The notes under the pieces: generated by a model
The model's database searches: none
Told to the model about the DNA's origin: nothing
The model's input: only the letters and a program-made list of their open reading frames with translations
Program-made: the position numbers and the translations under genes
From: Hyposmocoma kahamanoa
Lineage: Eukaryota; Arthropoda; Insecta; Lepidoptera; Cosmopterigidae
NCBI RefSeq assembly: GCF_003589595.1
Contig: NW_020653945.1
Coordinates: forward strand, 8,951,505-9,015,504
DNA: 64,000 nt
Direction: 5' to 3'
Shown here: positions 54,185 through 64,000 of the stretch, piece by piece
How positions within the stretch are numbered: the first letter of the stretch is position 1
How the letters are laid out: each line of letters begins with the position of its first letter

Positions 54185-56668
54185 AAAAACAGTTACATAT
54201 TGTAGATTGGGGCAAAGTTAATAACATGGACTACCCTATTGAAATATACAATTACATAAAAAATAACCTTCAACATTGATATAACTACTCTAGTAGGAAA
54301 GTTCATTATAGTACACATGGTGTAAGATACGCAAACATATGGATGAATAAACGTACTGAAAAAGCTTGTAGATTTAGAGATCAGCTATTTGTGAGAAGGA
54401 TACGTGAACAACTAATAAAACAATTAAATTAGAATACAATCGAGTAAGAAATTATGCAAATAAGTTTATATTAAAACAGAAAAATGAGCACATTAAATCC
54501 ACTATTATTAATAACTAAAACAACACTTTTAAATTGTGGCAAATATTAAATACAATAACAGGTGGAATAAAGCACTCCATTGATGAAGTAATTTTGAAAG
54601 CATTTGAACGGAACTGTGGGAGTCATTTAGATATAGCTAACAATCGCTAGTCACTTTAGAGACAATGTTAAAAGCAAACCTCCACCTTGTAATAATAAGC
54701 TTTTAAATGCACAAGAATACAAAAAACCAGCCACTGTTACATTACGTTTCCAAAACGCAACTAATACAATAGTCGAAAAACTAATTCAGCGCATCAATAG
54801 TAACAAAGCTCCGGGCATAGACAGAATACGGGCTATAGATCTAAAAAGGATCAGCGAAAAAATATCTGAAGCTATTGCAAAATTAATTAACTCTTGCATA
54901 AAACACGGCAAATATTCTCCGGAACTTAAAGCTGGCATAGTACGTCCAATTCATAAAAAGGGTTCTAAAAACGACTATGAAAATTATAGACCGATTACCA
55001 TCCTTCCTGTGATTGATAAATTAATATAGAAATTCATTAGCAATCAAATTCTTACTTTCTATGAATCTAATCAGATACGTAACAGTAAACAATATGGTTT
55101 TCAAAGAGGAAAAAGTACTGTTCTGTTGTTGTCGACTTTTACTGACGACGTCAATATGCACCTTAATAATAAGAAACACGTATTGGTTGCTTTTATTGAC
55201 TACAGTAAGGCATTTGACACCCTTCAACACAAATTGCTACTGGAAAAGTTAGATGACTGCGGGATCAGGGGGCGTATACAGGAGTGGTGCAATGATTACT
55301 TAACCGATAGAGGTTTTTACGTGAAAGTTGGTGATACCACCAGTGTGAAAGAATACGTTTCACAAGCCACAGCGCAAGGTCCAGTACTTAGACCATTGCA
55401 CTACCTAACTCACGTTAATGATCTAACAAACGTTATTAATAAATGTGAGATAATCAATTTGCTGATGATACTTGCCTATTATCAGCAGATACCGATACAG
55501 GAATAGCTCTAAATCGTTTACAAAACGACTTCGCCTTATTATCAATGTGGTCGCAATGTGAGCCTAGTTAGAAATCCATCTAAAACCAAGTTGATGTATG
55601 ATGATTCATCCAGTCAAAATAGATCTCCCCGTAAACTGGAACTCATTGCACATAGTCACACATTCCTGCATTTAAAATTACTTACTACAAATTGCAATTG
55701 TAGAAGCATAGACACACTTGAGACTCAAATGTATTTGGGGTTAGTAGAGTTCGCACATCACATACATTTGTACGAAACAAAGAGCACTCTACGCCAAATT
55801 CTCATTAATTAAATACACACAAGTCCTTGTGTGAATCAATCATTGGATATGGATTGAGCAGCTACGGCAGAACGTTTAAAACTCACTTAGATAAAATTTA
55901 TGAATTGCAACTTAGATTAATGGAAACAATAGTATTAACAAAATTCAATATAATATAAAAGATACACAGTCACTATTTAAACACTGCAAAGTTATGCCAA
56001 TCTATGACAAAGTCAAGTACAAATTACAGGTAGAACAATTTTTTAACACCGACATACAAAAAAACATACACCCACGATAAGCAAACCCGCGGAAAATGTA
56101 ATGTTTTGCTCATCAAGCGTAAAACTAAGCATGAGTACGGTAAACAACAGACTAGCTATTGTATTCCCAGCCTTATAAATGAATTACCAATTTCATTAAA
56201 AAGAGACCTTACGCAAAAAACATAAAATATAAACTTAAACAACACTTCATTAAAAACAAATAAACAAAAAAAATCTAATCTTTGAGTTAATTGTATCAAT
56301 CTACCTTTGTCATTATTCATTAACAAAGTAGATCTAACTATTAATTAATATATTAGATTCAACCTGTATAAGGAAAACTAACACATGTCCAGGAATTCGT
56401 TCTTTTGTTGAATCCAGTAGGTTCTTAGTTAAGTTGTTCATGCATATACGCACGCATACCACTGTGCGGAAGAGTTCATAAATAAATCGCGCGTTTAAAT
56501 TTTAAGAAAACCCTACCGCAATTATGTTAGAAAAAATGTAGCAGATAAATAACTTACTGTTGTATTTAAGAATTGTGAAACGATAAGACGATGTAGAACT
56601 CAAAAGGGTTTATGTTACATAGCTTTAGTTCTTAAGCTAATTTGTAATTTGTTTGTATAATAAAAAAA
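54185..56668 (+). mobile_element. CR1/Daphne-like LINE inserted in the DIRS element
   Basis: Plus-strand non-LTR element, 5'-truncated before or within the endonuclease. The endonuclease-RT linker (54290-54690), RT (54690-55530), thumb and C-terminal domain (55550-56270), and about 400 bp of 3' UTR end in TTTGTATAATAAAAAAAAG at about 56668. Both flanks belong to one DIRS reading frame, and both contain AAATTT next to the junction, a possible remnant of the duplication. Confidence 0.75.
54690..56270 (+). pseudogene. LINE reverse transcriptase, broken
   Basis: RT motifs in order: NSNKAPGIDRI (about 54797), IVRPIHKKGSKNDYENYRPI (about 54940-54998), a TAG stop at about 55027, YGFQRGKST (about 55093), VAFIDYSKAFDTLQHKLL (about 55186-55240), and GIRGRIQEWCNDYL. 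TAQGPVL, where a serine is normal after Q-G, comes next. FADD at 55458-55469 lies in a shifted frame. The C-terminal block around 55850 reads IGYGLSSYGRTFKTHLDKIY, and INELPISLKRDL lies near 56178. At least four breaks. Confidence 0.8.
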
Positions 56669-56679
56669 AGAAAAAACTA

Positions 56680-57532
56680 GGATTATTGAGCAAATTTAAG
56701 TATTTGCGAGCCTCAAATTGTTTTATATATAGCCGTGAACATTGTACTGCTGGGCATGCTGATATAAAAAGACCAATTAAAAAAAATCCCTTAACTGGCA
56801 TATATATGTTTAATTTTTCTTTTCTTTTCAGTAGCCAATTTTAAAATCATACTTGATGAATCGTATACAAATCCTAAGAATTTGCATTGTTGACGCGGAA
56901 GTAAACAACTTTTATCTTTATTTATGATAAAGCCCAGTGATTCTAATAATTTTGTAGTAGTTTTTACATTATTTGCGTATTTATTGTAAGACTGACCAAC
57001 ATTGTGGACGAGTTTTTGTTTCTCAGGAATTCTAATACAGATTTTTTACGTCTAATAATTTTGTGAATAGAATAGAATACAATAGAATAGAATAGAAATC
57101 CTTTATTACTACGCCACAACACAAAAATACACAGTAAGAAAGATAAGAAAAAAAGATGAAGCTAATTTGGCTTATTTTTATATTTATTATATTGTGTATT
57201 GTTATTTTTAACAATACATGAGGCGTTGTATATAAACCAAAGGGTAGGTCGAATTCATATAGACGGTCATGATAATTGAATGTAAGATATTCTCGCTGAT
57301 GAATGTTTACATTTATTACAAAATAAGCCTCTTTTCAATCAATGGAGGCCATATAACAATTTTGAGTAATTAATTTCGATGCGGTTCCGTAATCTTCCAT
57401 TTTCAAATGTCGTGTTGTTATATATTTATTTAAGCGTTTTAAATTTAGAATAAATCTTTTTTCACCGTTCGGTTTAGGTATATTATAATACATTTGATGC
57501 AAATTCTTCACTATCATCACTACGAATAGCAT
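56680..57532 (-). pseudogene. DIRS-like reverse transcriptase, broken
   Basis: The minus frame at 57532-57335 reads YYNIPKPNGEKRFILNLKRL, NKYI, KMEDYGTASKL, NCYMASID, then a stop, then KEAYF and, near 57240, LYEFDLPFGLYTTPHVLLK. These are RT motifs A to C-proximal in DIRS/Ty3-like style. After about 150 bp of other sequence (57050-57205, with AATAG repeats) the frame resumes at about 57045: YNKYANNVKTTTKLLESLGF, FLGFVYDSSS and, near 56760, IGLFISACPAVQ. I do not see the Y-x-D-D box expected between these blocks, so it is probably deleted. Confidence 0.7.
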
Positions 57533-57819
57533 TCAACTTAACAGGCTATTGAGAGAACTTTCGAAATCTAGTGATTCTTGTGGGGATTTTGGCTAGACAA
57601 TAAGTATGTCACATCTAATAGGAGTGGATGAGAAGGGTATCGTATATCCTTTAATCCAAGATAGTATAAGGGAGTCACTAGTTATTTTCATCCATTCTCG
57701 AATAAAAAAGCGAAGGCGACCTGCGTATGGTACCTTAAAGCGTGCATGATTGTGCTGGTGGCCCGGGACACTCGGTGGCTTCCCTGTTTTGGTTTGTCCG
57801 CGGATTCCTGATGCAGGGT

Positions 57820-58035
57820 CTTAAAGTTTGACCGATTTGTGTTGAAAAAACTTGGCCGCTGAATTGAGGTTTCTTGTTCTGGTTACTTTGAGAGCTTCCC
57901 TTGATCGTTGTACTGACTTAGCTGCCATGAATTTGTCAGGAATATTGTCGCCAAATAAAAACTTGTCTGAGGCAGGTTCTAGTAAAGTGTTCTTAAATGA
58001 CGTGTTTATAGAAGAAATCGCAAACGTTCGTCTAA
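57820..58035 (-). pseudogene. DIRS-like gag, 3' part
   Basis: The minus frame reads RRTFAISSINTSFKNTLLE, then DKFLFGDNIPDKFMAAKS. The LFGDN-x(5-6)-KAAK pattern is shared by gag proteins of DIRS-like elements. It is separated from the 5' part by a repeat C copy. Confidence 0.55.
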
Positions 58036-58037
58036 TT

Positions 58038-58495
58038 TTTAACCGACCTAAAAAAAAAGGAGGAGGTTCTCAATTCGACTGTATGTTTTTTTTTTGTATG
58101 TATGATACGCGATAACTCCGGTATTTGTGAACCGATTTAAATGATTCTTTTTTTGTTGGAAAGAGGGTACCTCCATAGTGGTCCCAATTATTTTGAAGAA
58201 AATCATCCACCTTTAAGGGTGGCTGTTCACGTTCACGTTATAAATAGCGCCTAAATTTTTTTACAAGGAGCAATTATTTTAATGGTTGTTTTTGCTATTC
58301 TCCAATTCAAGGCGTTTTACTCTGTCAATATATCTTTGAGTAGTGAGAACCGATTTTTATTATCTCCGGTGTCAAGTCCCGTATAGTGGCGAACTAGGAG
58401 ATGAATCCGGGTTTGCGCACTTTCCGGTAACCAATTTCAATAAACCATGGTAATTACATGTTATTCCACGTACTTTTGAGGTCGGTTTTTTAGTA
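58038..58495 (+). repeat. Repeat C copy inside the DIRS gag
   Basis: AACCGACCTAAAAAAAAAGG to TTTTGAGGTCGGTTTTTTAG. About 150 bp of unrelated sequence (58228-58380) sits between its two halves, so it is itself interrupted. Confidence 0.75.
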
Positions 58496-58516
58496 CTCTG
58501 TGCTGACATTATAGTT

Positions 58517-58913
58517 TCACCGTTGTACATATCGCACAACAGTGTGCATGCGTTTCAAAACCGTTTGTCTAAGATCGGCCATATAGGGTTCTTTGTTATG
58601 GTGGATAATATTTTCTGTGGCTTGAGCTAATGCGGATACAGCAATGCCAAGTTGTTTTTGCTTATGAACAAGTGATGCACCGCGCTTCACTGATTGTTCA
58701 GTAAGTGCTGCCTTAGCCTCAGGGTTCAAAATAGGGGGCACCAATAACTCACAATTGCTAGGAATTAAACATTCCTTACAGATTTTATCTTTAGCGTCCT
58801 TGCGAAGAGCTTTTTTTTATATTCAATTCATTGTTGTGTATAACTTTTCCCAACACGGTTTCTGGTTCAGGCGCGTCACCCAACAATTGAAGAATGTCAT
58901 CGTCTAAGCACAT
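58517..58913 (-). pseudogene. DIRS-like gag, 5' part
   Basis: ATG at 58913 opens MCLDDDILQLLGDAPEPET. A frameshift near 58810 leads to KDKICKECLI, then VPPILNPEAKAALTE and KRGASLVHKQKQLGIAVSAL. The PPILNPE-x-KAAL block followed by K-KQ-x-GI is characteristic of DIRS-type gag. The frame ends at 58517, near the repeat C junction. Confidence 0.65.
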
Positions 58914-58930
58914 TTTCTCTACTTATCCTG

Positions 58931-59124
58931 AATCATACTCGCCATTCGGTTGTGCGTCAGTTATGGCTGTCATGACAACTTTATATAACAAAATTAATTT
59001 ATTTAGGTAACTCAAGGTGGACCCAAGGTGTTGGTTAGTTACAAAATCACTTAAATCTAATGTTAGTACATACACATAAACAACAAAGACAAAGACAAAA
59101 CACAATAGGAACCACTACTTATTT
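58931..59124. other. Unassigned DIRS flank
   Basis: No clear element end or inverted terminal repeat is seen. Confidence 0.35.
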
Positions 59125-59316
59125 TTAAGTACGTGAATCGTTGAACAATGATTCACGTATAGACAGTCGAGCCGGATCATGCTCAGAATACTGTTGGGGC
59201 TGACCCAAACCCTGCGCGCCAGTGATATGCATCCTTTCCGCATCGTGGTGTAGAATCAATCTACACATGCCTCCGCGAACATCCCTGACGCGCTGCATAA
59301 CCGCGGCAGCCCCACC
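59125..59316 (-). CDS. Candidate terminal coding exon, host gene
   Basis: A minus-strand frame of 63 residues plus TAA (59125-59127) starts immediately after AAATTCAG, a possible 3' splice acceptor at 59317-59318. The frame is in phase 0 after the AG. Codons are G+C-rich (GGT GGG GCT GCC GCG) against an AT-rich background. The peptide is hydrophilic, with stretches such as AVMQRVRDVRGGMCRLILHH and SEHDPARLSIRESLFND. No repeat in the window resembles it. The weak pyrimidine tract before the AG argues against, and I do not recognise the family. Confidence 0.35.
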   Translation of the reverse strand, partial: GGAAAVMQRVRDVRGGMCRLILHHDAERMHITGAQGLGQPQQYSEHDPARLSIRESLFNDSRT

Positions 59317-59318
59317 CT

Positions 59319-59960
59319 GAATTTATTATTGTATTGAATACGTAGAGCACTGTAATGTTTCTGAGTGAAACTTACCCACAGGCTGCTTGTGTTGAGGGTC
59401 GTACAATAAGCTCTGAACAGTGTAAATTGTACTGACACTAATTCATGTTTTATTATAATATAATAAAATGGCTTATGTAGTGCAGTCCCTATACGTATGT
59501 ATATGTAGTGTATCACTGTGTCCTACATACCTATTATTGTAAAAGCGTTAAAATATTTTATTATTTATTTACTGACCATTCGTTCGATCGTTACTTCGTT
59601 TTTTGGGATTCGGTCAACGTCAAAACGTATGAGGATGCGACGGAAGATCAGCGTCTGTCTTTAGACTGGTATTACGCTGAGTCGTAGCCTTTTCATGGTA
59701 GCAACCATTTTCCTATATCTATGGCAGAAACACATTTTTTATCAATTTTCATTTTTTTACTGCTTATGTTTCCTTTTAACTTAATTTTATTAATATTTTT
59801 TAATTATTATTATTTATTTTTTCTTTCTAAACTTACATATGTTTATTAATGTGTTGTAAGCCGTGAATAAATCTTTTTCGATTGTAATACGCAGAAACGT
59901 TTTTTTTATGTTTGGAATCTCTGTGACAGCTATATAGTTTTATAGCATATATTTTATAAG
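59319..59960. other. Gene-free stretch
   Basis: AT-rich. It would be intronic if the exon call at 59316 is right. Nothing else is recognised. Confidence 0.35.
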
Positions 59961-59961
59961 C

Positions 59962-60165
59962 AGTAGAGTGTGAAAGAGTTCGTCCAGTGAAGTATTGCCA
60001 TCTTATCTACTTCTGTCGCCAAGCATTACTGCGTTCAGGATTTGAAGGACAAGGGCTGGTGACAGGCACGGGACTTGTCAACTGATATCTGAAGGTGTGA
60101 ACGTGGGAACGGAAGTGGCAGTACCCCTCAGATCTGCGATTTAAAGTTCTAAGTAGTGTAACCTG
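59962..60165 (+). repeat. Repeat A lacking its 3' end
   Basis: GCAGTAGAGTGTGAAAGAGT to CGATTTAAAGTTCTAAGTAG, with several small deletions. Confidence 0.7.
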
Positions 60166-60327
60166 AGACGTAGCTTAGGTTGCGTAGCGAGAGGTACTTT
60201 ATAAATATAAACTGGGATAATCTTCAAAACTTGATATTTATTGTGCTTTTTACATGTTCACTTACGGAGGCTATTTCTAGAACTGCCAAGATGTTCTTCT
60301 TTTTTATCCTATTTTTTGAAACACATT

Positions 60328-63300
60328 TTTTTTTTTTTTTTTTTTTTATACTTGACAAGCAAATGACTCCACTCCACCTGATGTTAAGTGGAAAGTGGTA
60401 TCCAAACGCGAAGGAACCTAGTGCAGCGATGGAATCCTCACTGCACTAGCCACCTCCACCCTGCCTGCCTACAATATGCCTCTTCACGCCTCGTTTGAAG
60501 GACCCCATATCATAAGAGGGAGGGAAGACATGTGCCGGAAGGGAGTTCCATTTGTCAACCGTGCGGCAGAGAAAGGAGCCACCGAACCTTTTAGTACGCG
60601 ATGGAATTCGGCAGGTAGTGAAACGGTGACTACGAAGGCCAGCACGCGTGCTTCTGAGCAGGAACGGGGAAGGGGGGATGAGGTTGAACAGCTCTTCAGA
60701 GCACACACCACAGCACTCACCATGGTACATGCGGTAAAAGGCGCTAAGCGATGCAACATCTCTACGCAGTTGCAGAGGTTCAAGGCGTGATGAGACCTCT
60801 TCGTCGCCTATAATTCGTGTAGCACGACGCTGTAATTTATCCAAGGCATCGAGTAGGTACTTGGCGGAGCCGTCTCACAAGTGCGAACAATACTCAACGC
60901 AAGACCGGACCTGTGTTTTGTACAGCAGGCATAACTGGTCCGGCGTGAAAAAACGTCGCACCTTGTTCAGGACTCCGAGTTTCCGTGAGGCTGTTTTGAT
61001 CACAGATTCGATGTAGCTCCTTGGATTCAAATCACAGCAGATTTCCATACCGAGCAAGGTAAAACTGCTCTGAGGTGAAAGTGCTGTGCTCATCAGAGAA
61101 GGCATGGGAAGGAACGGCGACAATTTTGTTGTTAACGCGCAAACCTGTGTTTTCTTGGCGTTGAACTCAACAAGATTACTGGATCCCCATGCAGAGATGA
61201 GGTCCAATATCCTATTGAGCTCAACGACAAGATCAGATCGCTCTCTGTCAGTATCGGCGCGCCCAGCTGCGGGGAATCCATGATATCCCCCATGAATAGT
61301 GCTATCATCTGCATAACAATGAATATTCCCAAGTGGAAGCATATCATTGATATGCAGAAGGAAAAGCGTGGGAGATAGGACGGATCCCTGCGGTACGCCG
61401 GCGTTCACATTCACGAACCTCGAAATGCTGCCGTCAGAAACGACGCGAATTCTCCGCTCACGAAGGAAATCGGCAATCCAGCTGCATAACTGGGCTGGCA
61501 AACCGTACGCCGGGAGCTTGGAGAGAAGAGCTTTGTGCCAGACCCGATCGAACGCTTTGGCTATATCGAGGCTAACAGCCAACGACTCGCCACGTTTGTC
61601 TATAGCCTCACCCCAAATATGCGATAAGTACGCTAGAAGGTCACCCGTTGATCGTTTCGGACGAAACCCATACTGCCGATCATTAATTATGGAGTGATCT
61701 TCTAGGTATTGGGTCAGTTGTTTGTTAAGGATCCGCTCTAAAACCTTGCATATTATGGAAGTAATGGCTATGGGACGGTAATTATGCGGGTCTGATCGGT
61801 CGCCTTTTTTGGGAACTGGTTGCACATTAGCCTCTCTCCAAGAGTCCGGCACACGACCTGAAGAGAGCGACAGACGATACAGTCGCGTTAGCACGGGAGT
61901 CAACTCAGCTGCGCAGTTCCTAAGTACAATCGCTGGGATACCATCAGGACCACTAGCTTTCCGGACGTCGAGAGACTGCAGCTGCGTACGCACATCGCAT
62001 TGTCTGATACGAATATCAGACATCGTGTAGCCACAGTGAGGTAGAGTTGGTGGCTGTGCGTTACAGTCGTCGAGACAGGAGTTAGCCGCAAACAGATTTG
62101 CCAAGAGGTCAGCTTTATCTTGCGGCTTGTGGGCTAGATTGCCGTCAGAATATCTCAGCGGTGGCAGCGAGGGCTGGCAGAAGTTCGACGCAACGGCTCT
62201 GGCCAGACGCCGGTAGCTACGACTACCAGTGGGATGCGTCAAGAGTTCTTGGCCAACTCGTGCGACGCGCTGAGCATCCGCTCTGATGTACGCTCTTTTG
62301 CAAGACCTGGTGGCATTATTGTAGGCTGTTTTAAGTGAGTTCGTATTGGGATCGTCTGAAGCTAGACCCCTGATCCAAGCGCGGTATGCAGTCTGTTTGT
62401 TCTCAACAGCCACAGCACACTCGCGGTTGAACCAGCGGTTGCGCCTCCCTTTACTGACGAGATCCGAATGCGGGATGTAGTATTCCATCCCGATTAAGAT
62501 CTCATCAGCAACGGCAGTCGCGCTAGCTGTTGGATCCACCTCACTAAAACAGCGCTGCCGCCAGGGAACGGATGCGAAATAGTCCCGCATACCGTCCCAA
62601 TCTGCCGACGCATAATGCCAAATGCGGCGTTTAGCCACAGTAGGTGGTGGTGGCAGTAACGTTGCCACTTTAGTGGATATCAAGCAGTGATCCGAAGTGC
62701 CCAGAGGGGCTTGGACCACCACCCGATATCCAGCCGGGCGAGACGTCAGCAGAAGGTCCAACAAAGAGGGCGCGTCACCAACCCTATCTGGAATCCGGGT
62801 GGGCTGATTTACCAGTTGGGTTAAATCGTATGTGAGAGCGAATGTGTGGGCAGTTCTTCCAGCATGGTCAGTTTTAGAGGAACTTAACTACGACTCGTGG
62901 TGAGCATTGAAGTCCCCTAAAAACACCAATTCCGCTGTAGGAAACTGCGCCTGCGCGTCATCTGCCGCCCGAGTAAGGTGGTCCATGAGACGAGTTGTCT
63001 CCATGTCGCCGTGGTGGGATCTGTAGAGGCACATGTAGACACGGCAATGACTGCCCAGGTCAACATGTACCCCAAGGATGGAGAAGGAGGGGTCCTCCAA
63101 ATGATGCAGACGGCGACAGCAAACATCTGCCCGGACAAACAAGCAGACCCCAGCTTTCGCTTTGAAGGACTCTTCAAGCATATAGCCAGGGTAATTCAAG
63201 TAGCTGCTGTCAGCCGGGCAGAGTATTTGCGTCTCCGTAAGGAACAGCATTTCTGGTCGAGCCGTCTCAAGATGTTGATGGACGGCGTGGATGTTACTGT

Positions 63301-64000
63301 GGAGTCCTCGAATGTTCGTGAACTCCACCTTAAAGAGCGCTTTAGTGGTGGGGGTGTGCACCGCTGTACGACCGAAATTTGTACTTTGCGCTAACATGTT
63401 GGAGGGAAAAAGAGGCGTGAAGCGAGAAAACAGTGCCGCGACACAAGCGGTCAAATCGCGGGGCCTGCTTCCCCAGAGACTTGCCTACAGACAAGTTGCG
63501 CTGATCCGCCGGACGGAAGGGCCCCCGAACCCCCCCGGGAATGGCCGCCGGGACCCCACCTCCCGGTCACCAACCGGCACGACGAACCACACCGAGATTA
63601 TGCGCGGCATGGTGAGGCAGCCTCACGAGCTGGTTAAGCACGCTTGGGCCCCTGTACTGTACCGCGGGCGGCCAGCGGAACAACCGTTTCTACAGGTCTC
63701 CCTGGCCGGCGGGTCAATGCAGTTGTCCTGGCACTGGTTCGGCGGAAGCCTCCACAGACCACAAATGTCGCGGCAGCGTTCCCTCGGGCTCTGGTTGTAC
63801 GCTGACTGATCCCGGAACGCATCCGACTAGCGAACACTTGGCGGGTTTTCCATCATGCGCACGGTGGTCACTAACCAGGCGGGTTTTCAAGCCCTACCAC
63901 CAGTGGAGCAGCTAGTTGCTCAATATCCCTTAGTCGCCTCTTACGACACCCACGGGAAGAGAGGGGCGGTGAATTGTATTCTAATCCGTCACCGCACGGA
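60328..64000 (-). mobile_element. Nearly intact LINE (CR1/Zenon-like), runs off the window
   Basis: Minus-strand element. The A-tail is the T-run at 60328-60350. A short 3' UTR (60351-60445) contains the inverted words CTAGTGCAG and CTGCACTAG. ORF2 spans 60446-63397, and a GC-rich 5' region fills 63400-64000 and continues beyond the window. Base composition is much richer in G+C than the surroundings and codons are unbiased toward AT. Only two stops break ORF2, so this is the youngest large element here. No ORF1 is visible inside the window; it may lie beyond 64000. Confidence 0.85.
60446..63397 (-). pseudogene. LINE ORF2: endonuclease-reverse transcriptase with two stops
   Basis: Counting from the ATG at 63397: endonuclease with TNIRGLHSN (residues 27-35), LTETQ (53-57), GDFNAH (161-166) and SDH (235-237). 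RT: KASGPDGIP (about 480), NYRPIAITS (about 540), SLDIAKAFDRVWHK (about 609-622), AGVPQGSVLSP (about 666-676) and YADD (695-698, DNA 61304-61315). The C-terminal block has SCVEYCSHL, LDKLQRRATRI and YHGECCGVCSEELF. The single frame of 984 codons is interrupted by TAG at 62888-62890 (after AHHES) and TGA at 60875-60877 (after YCSHL). At the second site relatives have W, and W is also likely at the first. An earlier in-frame TTG start (63454) is possible but less likely. Confidence 0.9.

Larger units (their letters stand above)
53895..58930 (-). mobile_element. DIRS-like retroelement, split by several insertions
   Basis: On the minus strand, in biological order: gag-like 5' part 58913-58517, gag 3' part about 58035-57820, RT 5' part about 57600-57207, RT 3' part and RNase H start about 57045-56680, RNase H region 54175-53940. 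The gaps are a repeat C copy (58038-58495), about 150 bp of other DNA (57050-57205) and a LINE (54185-56668). No tyrosine recombinase or inverted terminal repeats are seen, so the DIRS call rests on gag and RT motif style. Confidence 0.65.

Noticed and set aside
60476..60790. 104-codon plus-strand gene, with further plus frames at 61347-61697, 62978-63394 and 63291-63809
   Set aside because: All are opposite-strand shadows of the GC-rich LINE, whose minus-strand motifs are unmistakable.
1..64000. CRISPR array, bacterial operons or rRNA
   Set aside because: No regularly spaced identical repeats, no ribosome-binding-site and operon pattern, and no rRNA-like conserved blocks. Composition and elements are animal nuclear DNA.

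Overview
The window is an AT-rich, repeat-dense stretch of an animal nuclear genome, most likely an insect and probably a moth or butterfly. That assignment is inferred from the mix of mobile elements: CR1/Jockey-type non-LTR elements (one with a PHD finger and FP25K-like ORF1), a DIRS-like element, Penelope-like repeats, a mariner, tRNA-derived SINEs and many short inverted-repeat elements. I see no bacterial gene organisation, no CRISPR, no rRNA and no intact functional tRNA. I recognise no complete host gene. Three weak candidates for host exons are flagged: about 9259-9454 (+), a CpG-rich island with short ORFs at 51719-52257 (+), and a conserved-looking 64-codon frame at 59125-59316 (-).

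Layout. 1-9790 is mostly unassigned AT-rich DNA. It holds two tiny 24-25 bp inverted-repeat insertions with perfect 8-bp target duplications (3375-3399, 5652-5675), a GC-rich inverted-repeat element (3965-4168) and a decayed RTE-type LINE tail (5881-6362). 9793-17625 is dominated by a roughly 300-bp repeat, here called repeat A, with about 21 copies in the window. It also holds SINEs and a 506-bp inverted-repeat element with 31/33 matching ends (10824-11329). 18061-22604 is a decayed LINE with ORF1 and ORF2, with a SINE inserted in ORF2. 23120-23908 is a hAT-like non-autonomous element, also carrying a SINE. 25765-46540 is a mosaic of repeat A, an AACCGAC-ended repeat (repeat C), Penelope-like repeats carrying a hammerhead-like motif (28999-29168, 31862-32342, 38552-38784), an inverted pair of about 555-bp segments 10 kb apart, a 228-bp element (34873-35100) that is the parent type of the two micro-insertions, and a LINE fragment (41155-42197). 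46888-48170 is a broken mariner. 53895-58930 is a DIRS-like retroelement on the minus strand, split by a LINE (54185-56668) and by other insertions, and bordered by a Penelope-like repeat that itself received a hAT-like element (53403-53823). 60328-64000 is a nearly intact minus-strand LINE whose ORF2 is interrupted by only two stop codons, both at apparent tryptophan positions.

How it fits together. The segment reads as successive generations of transposition. Old fragments (DIRS, RTE, mariner, LINE tails) were invaded by LINEs and DNA elements, and those were invaded by SINEs. The most interesting material is non-coding: terminal-repeat-only micro-insertions with 8-bp target duplications, and two repeat families whose conserved core has the shape of a hammerhead ribozyme. 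Boundaries were read by eye, so most repeat ends are good to about 10-20 bp. Lineage names rest on motif recognition, not on searches.
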